From positions 1 through 10,128 of the forward strand of contig DAOVBF010000017.1 in the NCBI GenBank assembly GCA_030673955.1: DNA of 10,128 nucleotides, in the 5' to 3' direction. Numbering within the stretch: position 1 is the first letter of the stretch; every line of letters starts with the position of its first letter. Below are positions 1 through 4,763 of this stretch, piece by piece. Source of the stretch: Deltaproteobacteria bacterium. GTDB taxonomy: Bacteria > Myxococcota_A > UBA9160 > SZUA-336. The notes under the pieces are model-generated. The model saw only the letters and a program-made list of their open reading frames with translations. It was not told where the DNA came from and searched no databases. The translations under genes and the position numbers were made by a program.

Positions 1-42
1 CTCCGGGATGGGGGCGCTCACGCGGACGCAGGGGCCGCTCAT
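1..42 (-). CDS. Possible 5' end of a leftward gene (partial, unidentified)
   Basis: On the minus strand an ATG at 42-40 opens a frame that runs off the window edge after 14 codons, reading MSGPCVRVSAPIPE. Every one of the 13 codons after the ATG ends in G or C, as in the true genes of this window. A purine-rich GAGGGG lies at 45-50, only two bases before the ATG, so the ribosome binding site is short-spaced. An in-frame stop about 57 bases upstream of the ATG limits any longer start. The piece is too short to identify. The alternative is chance open frame in GC-rich DNA. Confidence 0.3.
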   Translation of the reverse strand, partial: MSGPCVRVSAPIPE

Positions 43-157
43 CGCCCCTCGAAGGCGGCGTGGCACTCGATCGCTGACTCGGTCGCCAAGGCATGGATCT
101 TACCGCGGGTGAGCGAGTCGGATCACCGGCCTTCCCCGTCCTACGCTCTGCCCGCGT

Positions 158-185
158 TTGACCGCGATGCAGGGGTTCGCATAGT
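158..185 (+). promoter_or_regulatory. Candidate sigma-70-type promoter for the DUF1232 gene
   Basis: TTGACC at 158-163 matches the -35 consensus at five of six bases. CATAGT at 180-185 matches the -10 consensus at four of six, with a 16-base spacer. Transcription would begin near 192 and give a leader of about 26 bases before the ATG at 218. The rest of the 43-217 gap shows no other structure that I could recognise. The call is by eye only. Confidence 0.4.
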
Positions 186-217
186 CTGGTGGAGCAAGCT
201 GAAGCGCGGGGATTTTC

Positions 218-787
218 ATGGCCGAACTCAAGGTAACTTTCAAGCTGAGCGACAGGGACGTCCAGCACCTGCGCCGCATCATGCGCAAGGCCAGCACGAC
301 AGCCAAGGGCGGGAGCGAAGACACAATCATCAAGGCCGCGATGGCGATGGCGGAGGAAGTCCGCAAATTCAAGCCGCCTCAATACGTGCTCGAGCGGGTC
401 CGGAAACTGGAGACCCTGGGCGCGATGCTCCAGGACGAGCGGTACGCGCTGCCAGTTCCCATGCGCCAGAAGGTGCTGAGCGCGCTCTGCTACTTCACTC
501 GCACGTCGGATTTGATCCCGGACACCATTCCGGGGCTCGGATTTCTCGATGACGCGATCATGATCGAGCTCGTCACACAGGAGCTGAAGCACGAGCTCAG
601 CGCGTACCAGGATTTCTGCCGCTTCCGCGAGGAGGCCGAGCAACGGCCCTGGACCCAGGTCGGCCAGGAGGCGCTCGACAGGAAGCTCGGCGCGTATCGC
701 CAGAAGCTGCGAGCCAAGATCGAAGAGAAGAGGGCCAAGGAGACCGCGCGTCCGAGCGGGGGCTCGAAGCTTCTGCGGCTCTGGTAG
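218..787 (+). CDS. DUF1232 / YkvA-family domain protein, function unknown
   Basis: The protein has 189 residues. About residues 78-125 carry the DUF1232 (YkvA-like) signature: a helix ending in SALCYFTRTSDLIPDTIPG, then LGFLDDAIMIELV. The D-L-I-P-D-x-I-P-x-L-G-x-x-D-D core is the hallmark of this small family, whose biochemical role is not settled. Family members are usually treated as membrane-associated, but this copy has no long uninterrupted hydrophobic segment, only the short amphipathic family helices. The N-terminal 75 residues and the C-terminal 60 (charged, rich in K, E and R, probably helical) lie outside the domain and are not recognised. The ATG at 218 is preceded by CGGGGA with about six bases of spacing. 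A candidate promoter lies just upstream and the next gene starts 59 bases after the stop, so it may be transcribed alone or with the small basic ORF. Confidence 0.85.
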   Translation: MAELKVTFKLSDRDVQHLRRIMRKASTTAKGGSEDTIIKAAMAMAEEVRKFKPPQYVLERVRKLETLGAMLQDERYALPVPMRQKVLSALCYFTRTSDLIPDTIPGLGFLDDAIMIELVTQELKHELSAYQDFCRFREEAEQRPWTQVGQEALDRKLGAYRQKLRAKIEEKRAKETARPSGGSKLLRLW

Positions 788-846
788 GTCCGGGCGCGAG
801 CGAGAGCTTGAGCTAGGGTCCTCCGTTGCATATGGTTGGGCCCGCG

Positions 847-975
847 ATGAAGAAGTCCAAGCCCCTGCCACACCGCAACCGCCGCAAGACCGCCCGGCAT
901 CGAGCCAGGCTCAAGGCCAAGCACCGCCGTGTTCGCCTACGCAAGAGCCGCGGCGAGCGCCGCTACCCCTCCTAG
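847..975 (+). CDS. Small, extremely basic protein (42 aa), possibly RNA-binding
   Basis: This short ORF starts MKKSKPLPHRNRRKTARHRA and ends with a tag at 973-975. By count it has 13 Arg, 7 Lys and 3 His against one Glu, so nearly half of the residues are Arg or Lys. Of 41 sense codons after the start, 35 end in G or C, which argues for real coding. The composition and length resemble tiny ribosomal or ribosome-associated proteins, but I do not recognise a specific family. An in-frame ATG at 832 would add five residues (MVGPA). The ATG at 847 has GGG six bases upstream and is preferred. A weak promoter-like pair (TTGAGC 808-813, TATGGT 831-836, spacer 17) lies just upstream; its predicted start site would leave almost no leader. 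The stop is 10 bases before the likely purM start, so the two may be co-translated. Confidence 0.55.
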   Translation: MKKSKPLPHRNRRKTARHRARLKAKHRRVRLRKSRGERRYPS

Positions 976-985
976 CGGCCCAGCC

Positions 986-2059
986 GTGAAGCCGAGCCAG
1001 TACGCCCGCAGCGGCGTCGATACAAGCGAGGCTGACCGGGCTCTGTCGCGGCTATTGCTGGAGGTCTCGCCCACGCAGGCGTTCGGAGCGCCCAGCGAGC
1101 TGGGCGTGGGCCACTTTGCCGCGGTGATCCGCGTGGGTCCCGTCCACCTCGCGCTTACCACGGATGGGGTGGGCACCAAGCTCCTGGTGGCCCAAAAGGC
1201 GAACCGCTACGACTCGATCGGCATCGATTGCGTCGGTATGAACGTAAACGACCTGCTCTGCGTGGGCGCCACGCCGGTGGCCATGCTGGACTACATCGCC
1301 GTCGAGAGCGCGGATCCGGAGATCTTCGCCCAGCTGGGCCGCGGGCTGGCGGAGGGCGCCAAGCAGGCGGGCGTGAGCATCGTGGGGGGTGAAACCGCCC
1401 AGATCCCGGAGATGCTGCGGGGAGCCGCGGCGGGGCGGGGGCTCGACCTTGTCGGCATGGCCGTTGGGATCGTGCCCGAGGGGGAGCTCGTGGACGGCTC
1501 GGCGGTCCAACCAGGCGACGCCGTGATCGGGCTCGCCTCCAACGGCCTGCACTCGAACGGCTACACGCTGGCCCGGCAGGTGCTGCTCTCGCGGTTTCAG
1601 ATCGACGAGTACGTCCCAGAGCTCCAGGGAACGCTCGCCGAGGAGCTGCTACGACCGGTCCGCATCTATGTCCCCCAGATCCGCGCGCTCCGGGAGGCCG
1701 GAATCCAGCCTCGTGCAATCGCCCACATCACCGGGGACGGTCTGCTCAACCTGAGGCGGGTCGAGGCGCCCGTCGGCTTCGAGGTCGAGGAGTTGCCCGA
1801 GCCGGAGCCGATCTTCGCGCTGATCGAACGCATCGGGGGGATCGAGCGGGCCGAGATGCGCACCGTTTTCAACATGGGGATCGGCCTCACGGTGGTGGTG
1901 GCCGAGACTGAGGTGGAGAAGGCTCTTCTCACCCTCCGCGCCAGCGGTCTGGAGGCCTGGCGGATCGGGCGCGCAGTGGCGGACGCCGAGCGGAAGGTAC
2001 GGCTGCAGTCTGAGGGCCTGGTGGGCCACTCGAAGCACTTCATCCCCGCGGGCGGCTAG
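986..2059 (+). CDS. purM: Phosphoribosylformylglycinamidine cyclo-ligase (AIR synthetase)
   Basis: PurM is cytoplasmic and catalyses the fifth step of purine synthesis, ATP-dependent ring closure of FGAM to aminoimidazole ribonucleotide. Numbering from the GTG at 986 (357 residues; E. coli has 345), the family landmarks are: the glycine-rich TTDGVGTK near 58-65, IGIDCVGMNVNDLL near 78-91, GGETAQIPEM near 134-143, ASNGLHSNGYTL near 184-195, ITGDG near 248-252, and FNMGIGL. The usual ITGGG motif reads ITGDG, and a few extra residues (AAAGRG) follow the GGET segment. The frame is open back to a GTG at 929, but that start would overlap the small upstream ORF and add an Ala-rich stretch unlike PurM, so 986 is preferred; neither GTG has a clear ribosome binding site. 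No purN follows. The next gene is tgt. Confidence 0.93.
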   Translation: MKPSQYARSGVDTSEADRALSRLLLEVSPTQAFGAPSELGVGHFAAVIRVGPVHLALTTDGVGTKLLVAQKANRYDSIGIDCVGMNVNDLLCVGATPVAMLDYIAVESADPEIFAQLGRGLAEGAKQAGVSIVGGETAQIPEMLRGAAAGRGLDLVGMAVGIVPEGELVDGSAVQPGDAVIGLASNGLHSNGYTLARQVLLSRFQIDEYVPELQGTLAEELLRPVRIYVPQIRALREAGIQPRAIAHITGDGLLNLRRVEAPVGFEVEELPEPEPIFALIERIGGIERAEMRTVFNMGIGLTVVVAETEVEKALLTLRASGLEAWRIGRAVADAERKVRLQSEGLVGHSKHFIPAGG

Positions 2060-2061
2060 CA

Positions 2062-2079
2062 GGCGCGGCCGCCCGCGCC
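2062..2079. terminator. GC hairpin without T-tract between purM and tgt
   Basis: GGCGCGG at 2062-2068 and CCGCGCC at 2073-2079 form a perfect 7-bp stem with a CCGC loop, starting two bases after the purM stop. No T-run follows on either strand. It could slow or end transcription, or protect the purM mRNA end. tgt starts 22 bases later, so full termination would need a tgt promoter in that gap, and I do not see a convincing one. Confidence 0.3.
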
Positions 2080-2101
2080 GATAACCCGCTAGAGTTGGGT
2101 G

Positions 2102-3223
2102 ATGATCAGCTTCGTCGTCGAGGCGACGGACCGCGGAAGCGCGGCCCGGGCGGGCCAGCTGGGGACCCCCCATGGCGAGGTGCCCACGCCCGTCTTCATG
2201 CCGGTGGGCACCCACGCGGCCGTTCGAGCACTGACCCCGGAGCAGCTGAGTCAAACGGGCGCCCGGATCGTGCTCGCAAACACCTATCACCTGGCGCTGC
2301 GCCCCGGCCCCGAGCTGGTGCAGAAGGCCGGCGGCCTGCACAGCTTCATGGCCTGGCGAGGCCCGATCCTGACCGATTCCGGAGGCTTCCAGGTCTTCAG
2401 CCTGCCACGAAAGGAGATCACAGCGGAGGGTGTGCGCTTCGCGAGCGAGATCGACGGCCGGGTGATCATGCTCACCCCCGAGCGCGTGATCGAGATCCAA
2501 CACGGGCTGGGCGCGGACATCATCATGCCGCTCGACGAGTGCACCCCCTATCCGGCCACCCGCGAGCTCGCCACGCGCGGGGTCAGGAACAGCTTGCGCT
2601 GGCTCGAGCGCTGCATCGCCGCACACGCGAGCAACGACCAGACCCTGTTCGGGATCGTCCAGGGCTCTGTCTACGCCGACCTACGGCGCGAGTGCGCCGA
2701 GGCGATGGTGAAGCTCGATCTGCCCGGCTACGCAATCGGTGGGGTCTCGGTGGGCGAAGGCCTCGAGGAGCTCAAGCGCATCGTTGCGGCCACGGCGCCG
2801 CACCTGCCCCCGGACCGGCCACGCTACCTGATGGGGGTGGGCCTGCCCGAAGACCTGCTCGAAGCGATCGAGCTCGGCATGGACCTGTTCGACTGCGTCA
2901 TTCCCACACGCTTTGCGCGCTCCGCAACACTCTTCACCCGGCGCGGTCGGATTCGCATGACGCACCGCCGCTACCGGCGCGATTTCTACCCGATCGACCC
3001 CTCGTGCGCGTGCTACGCATGTGAGCATTTTTCGCGCGTCTACATCCACCATCTGTACCAGTCCAACGAGATCCTGGGCACGGTCCTGGGTGCGATTCAC
3101 AACATGAGCTTCTACCAGACGCTCATGAAGGAGGCACGCAAGGCGATCCTTTCCGGCGCCTTCCTCCGCTTCAAGCGCGCCTTCCTCTCCGAGTACCTGG
3201 GCGAGAGCGGGCGGGAGAACTAG
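2102..3223 (+). CDS. tgt: Queuine tRNA-ribosyltransferase (tRNA-guanine transglycosylase)
   Basis: Tgt swaps guanine-34 of the GUN-anticodon tRNAs for preQ1 in bacteria, a step in queuosine formation. Numbered from the ATG at 2102 (373 residues; E. coli 375), it carries the substrate-pocket motif TDSGGFQVFS near 91-100, GIVQGS near 184-189, AIGGVSVGE near 211-219, LMGVGLPEDLLE near 243-254, and DLFDCVIPTR, whose second Asp, 264, is the expected covalent nucleophile. The zinc ligands are Cys302, Cys304 and Cys307 (CACYAC) and His333 (IHN). These four and Asp264 have the same numbers as I recall for the E. coli enzyme, which supports the ATG start. A GTG directly before it (2099) would add one residue. 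The gene lies 42 bases after purM and converges on rlmE. No queA, queC-F or secretion genes are in the window. Confidence 0.96.
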   Translation: MISFVVEATDRGSAARAGQLGTPHGEVPTPVFMPVGTHAAVRALTPEQLSQTGARIVLANTYHLALRPGPELVQKAGGLHSFMAWRGPILTDSGGFQVFSLPRKEITAEGVRFASEIDGRVIMLTPERVIEIQHGLGADIIMPLDECTPYPATRELATRGVRNSLRWLERCIAAHASNDQTLFGIVQGSVYADLRRECAEAMVKLDLPGYAIGGVSVGEGLEELKRIVAATAPHLPPDRPRYLMGVGLPEDLLEAIELGMDLFDCVIPTRFARSATLFTRRGRIRMTHRRYRRDFYPIDPSCACYACEHFSRVYIHHLYQSNEILGTVLGAIHNMSFYQTLMKEARKAILSGAFLRFKRAFLSEYLGESGREN

Positions 3224-3231
3224 TGGGGCCC

Positions 3232-3251
3232 GGCGCAAGGCGGCTTGCGCC
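3232..3251. terminator. Perfect hairpin after tgt (convergent gap)
   Basis: GGCGCAAG at 3232-3239 and CTTGCGCC at 3244-3251 make an exact 8-bp stem with loop GCGG, eight bases past the tgt stop. TGGG (3224-3227) and CCCA (3253-3256) could extend it across an internal loop. No T-tract follows in either direction. Its place in the 84-base gap between two convergent genes suits a terminator or an mRNA 3' end stabiliser for tgt. Confidence 0.5.
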
Positions 3252-3284
3252 ACCCACTCTCCGCTCGCGTCCCGCTCGCTGCGC

Positions 3285-3302
3285 GCGCCGCTCATGCGGC
3301 GC
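3285..3302. terminator. Perfect hairpin after rlmE (convergent gap)
   Basis: GCGCCGC at 3285-3291 and GCGGCGC at 3296-3302 make an exact 7-bp stem with loop TCAT. Read on the minus strand it begins five bases after the rlmE stop. There is no T-tract. It appears to be the rlmE-side counterpart of the hairpin behind tgt. Confidence 0.42.
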
Positions 3303-3307
3303 TTGCA

Positions 3308-3910
3308 CTAGCGGGGCTTGCGCGGCTCGCCGGTTGCGACCCAGTAAAACTCCTTCGACGTTCTCCGCTTCCCTTCCGGGCGCACCTCCGAGACACGCGC
3401 GAAGCTGCTGCGCAGCACGCTGCGGAAGCGATCGCTCTCAGGCCCCGGGAAGCCCTTGAGGACCAGGGTCCCGCCCGGCCGTAGCACGGCCCGGGACACG
3501 CGCAGGGCCGCCTCATGCAGCTCCTCCGCAGCGGCGCGATCCACGTCCCGGATCCCGGTCAGCTGGGGCGCCGCATCGCAGAAAACCGCATCCCCGGGCC
3601 GACCGAGCGTCTCGGCCACGCGTCGAGCCGCATCCGGGTCGGTGAAATCCAGCTCGAGCAGCTCTACGGGCCCCTCGAGAGGCTCGACGGGCCGGAGGTC
3701 GACACCCACCACCCGGCCGTCCGGACCCACCCGCTCCACCAGGACCTGCAGCCAGCCCCCCGGCCAGCAGCCGAGGTCCACCACTGCGCTACCGGCTCCG
3801 AGGCCGGGAACGCGATGCAGCAGGTCGAGCAGCTTGTAGGCGGAGCGCGAACGATATCCCTCCGCCTTGGCTCGCCGGTGGAATGAGTCGCGAGGAACGT
3901 AGCGGGACGT
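3308..3910 (-). CDS. rlmE: 23S rRNA (uridine-2'-O-)-methyltransferase, non-canonical start
   Basis: RlmE (FtsJ/RrmJ) methylates the 2'-OH of U2552 in the A-loop of 23S rRNA, using SAM, late in 50S assembly. The Rossmann SAM motif reads VDLGCWPGGW. The first ATG, GTG or TTG in frame is the GTG at 3784, but the conserved N-terminus (RAKAEGYRSRSAYKLLDLL, with the catalytic Lys) is encoded upstream of it. Numbering from an ACG at 3910, the catalytic tetrad is Lys26, Asp112, Lys152, Glu187. This is a constant 12 less than K38-D124-K164-E199 recalled for E. coli, so the align is gap-free, and the length of 200 residues fits the family. AGGGA (3921-3925) lies ten bases before the ACG. No ATG, GTG or TTG exists in this frame between 3785 and the in-frame stop at 4043-4045. 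It follows rplC by 13 bases. The identity is firm; the start is not. Confidence 0.85.
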   Translation of the reverse strand, partial: TSRYVPRDSFHRRAKAEGYRSRSAYKLLDLLHRVPGLGAGSAVVDLGCWPGGWLQVLVERVGPDGRVVGVDLRPVEPLEGPVELLELDFTDPDAARRVAETLGRPGDAVFCDAAPQLTGIRDVDRAAAEELHEAALRVSRAVLRPGGTLVLKGFPGPESDRFRSVLRSSFARVSEVRPEGKRRTSKEFYWVATGEPRKPR

Positions 3911-3923
3911 GGAGACCGGTTCC

Positions 3924-4565
3924 CTAAGCCCGCCCTGACGGCCGGACGTGCACGAGGCCGTTGCGGTGTCCGGGAATCCCTCCCCGGATGAAAAGCAGGT
4001 TGCGCTCCGCGTCCACCTTCTCGACGCGCAGGCCCAACACGGTCACGCGCTCGTTGCCGTATTGGCCGGCCATCTTCTTGCCCCGGAAGATGTGACCCGG
4101 GTAGGTGCCCGCGGACTGCGCGCCGCCATGGCGGAAGGCCTCGTGCGTGCCGTGGCTCGAGGTGGCCGTCTTGAAGCCCCAGCGCTTCACCACCCCGGTA
4201 AAGCCGCGCCCCTTGGAGACTCCCCTGACGTCAACCTTCTTGCCCGGCTCGAACGTCTCGCCGCAGCGGATCTCCTGGCCAACCTCGAGGCCCTCCACCT
4301 CTTCGGGGGAGAGCCAAACCTCGAAGAGAAAGCGCCTGGGACTCACCTTCCACTTCCGGAAGTGACCCAGGAGAGGCTTCGTCGTGTGCTTCTCCTTGCC
4401 CTCCTCGAAGCCGAGCTGGACCGCGCTGTACCCATCCTTCTCGGTTGTCTTCTTCTGTACCACCACGCAGGGCCCCGCCTCGACCACCGTCACGGGAACG
4501 CGGTCTCCGTTCTCAGCAAAGATCTGGGTCATGCCCAGCTTTCGGCCCAGCAGTTCAAGCTCCAT
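3924..4565 (-). CDS. rplC: 50S ribosomal protein L3 (uL3), outside an S10-type operon
   Basis: uL3 is a primary binder of 23S rRNA with a globular body and a long finger whose tip approaches the peptidyl-transferase centre. The 213 residues (E. coli 209) include the N-terminal LLGRKLGMTQIF, the signature VDVRGVSKGRGFTGVVKRWG at 111-130, GKKMAGQYGNERVTV at 162-176 and VDAERNLLFIRGGIPG near 184-199. The tip differs from the common form: where E. coli has GSIG followed by QNQTPGKVF, this protein has GAQS followed by AGTYPGHIF (148-160), with Thr154 at the position of the PrmB-methylated Gln150. The ATG has GGAG (4574-4577) eight bases upstream. The usual neighbours rpsJ, rplD and rplW are absent. 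mfd diverges upstream and rlmE follows. It is either a relocated sole copy or a diverged second copy. Confidence 0.93.
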   Translation of the reverse strand: MELELLGRKLGMTQIFAENGDRVPVTVVEAGPCVVVQKKTTEKDGYSAVQLGFEEGKEKHTTKPLLGHFRKWKVSPRRFLFEVWLSPEEVEGLEVGQEIRCGETFEPGKKVDVRGVSKGRGFTGVVKRWGFKTATSSHGTHEAFRHGGAQSAGTYPGHIFRGKKMAGQYGNERVTVLGLRVEKVDAERNLLFIRGGIPGHRNGLVHVRPSGRA

Positions 4566-4582
4566 GCGCGTGGCTCCGGGCT

Positions 4583-4603
4583 GCCGGCTCCCGAGGGAGC
4601 GGC
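4583..4603 (-). promoter_or_regulatory. Hairpin in the rplC 5' leader
   Basis: GCTCCC (4587-4592) pairs with GGGAGC (4595-4600) around a very tight turn, and GCC (4583-4585) pairs with GGC (4601-4603) past one bulged G. Read on the minus strand it sits between the predicted transcription start and the GGAG ribosome binding site, ending about five bases before the GGAG. It could be a control element for L3 synthesis or a simple stabiliser. Nothing in the sequence decides which. Confidence 0.35.
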
Positions 4604-4618
4604 ACAGAAGGGCGCGGC

Positions 4619-4648
4619 ATTATAACCGGGCAGGCGTGAGCACCGCCA
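4619..4648 (-). promoter_or_regulatory. Promoter of rplC-rlmE with perfect -10
   Basis: The minus strand reads TATAAT exactly at 4624-4619, a rarity in this GC-rich window. No good -35 box is found at 17-19 bases; the best is TGGCGG at 4648-4643 (spacer 18). Transcription would start near 4612 and leave a leader of about 46 bases before the rplC ATG. The exact -10 just upstream of a ribosomal protein gene supports its own promoter, independent of an S10 operon. Confidence 0.5.
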
Positions 4649-4664
4649 GGGCGGCCCCGGACCG

Positions 4665-4694
4665 ATGGCACGGCTCAGAGGGCGCTCTTATATT
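4665..4694 (+). promoter_or_regulatory. Candidate promoter of the mfd operon
   Basis: ATGGCA at 4665-4670 (four of six to the -35) and TATATT at 4689-4694 (five of six to the -10) are separated by 18 bases. Transcription would start near 4701, just before the leader hairpin at 4708-4744. This promoter would be divergent from the rplC promoter, with the two -10 boxes about 65 bases apart. Confidence 0.4.
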
Positions 4695-4707
4695 CCGTAA
4701 AGCTTTG

Positions 4708-4744
4708 AGGCCCTGTCCCCCCCCGATCTTGGGAGGGCAGGCCT
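4708..4744 (+). promoter_or_regulatory. Strong imperfect hairpin with C8 run in mfd leader
   Basis: AGGCCCTG (4708-4715) pairs with CAGGCCT (4738-4744) with one C bulged. Inside it, the run of eight C (4717-4724) faces GGGAGGG (4731-4737) with a single C-A mismatch, and the loop is about GATCTT. The GGGAGGG would otherwise act as a ribosome binding site for the GTG at 4749, so folding would hide it. The second site, GGAGGAGGA at 4755-4763 before the GTG at 4764, stays outside the stem. No T-run follows, so an ordinary terminator is less likely than a translational or attenuation element. Confidence 0.4.
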
Positions 4745-4763
4745 TCGTGTGTCCGGAGGAGGA

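Noticed and set aside
490..924. 144-codon leftward open frame opposite the DUF1232 gene and the small ORF
   Set aside because: It is antisense to a recognised domain, has no motif, and its composition (Ser/Arg-rich) is typical of shadow frames.
929..985. Longer purM start at the GTG at 929
   Set aside because: It overlaps the small basic ORF, adds an Ala/Pro-rich stretch not typical of PurM, and makes the protein much longer than the family norm. The GTG at 986 is better placed.
1649..2626. 325-codon leftward open frame across purM and tgt
   Set aside because: It is antisense to two well-identified genes. Long open antisense frames are expected in GC-rich DNA.
2095..3024. 309-codon rightward open frame inside tgt
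   Set aside because: It is an alternate frame of tgt, rich in Arg, Pro and Gly, with no recognisable motif. The tgt frame has all catalytic and zinc residues.
3308..3784. rlmE taken as the 158-residue frame from the GTG at 3784
   Set aside because: It would lose the conserved N-terminus and the catalytic lysine, which are clearly encoded upstream in the same frame.
4666..4672. TGGCACG resembling a sigma-54 -24 element
   Set aside because: The -12 element (TTGC with correct spacing) is missing; AGAGG stands there instead.
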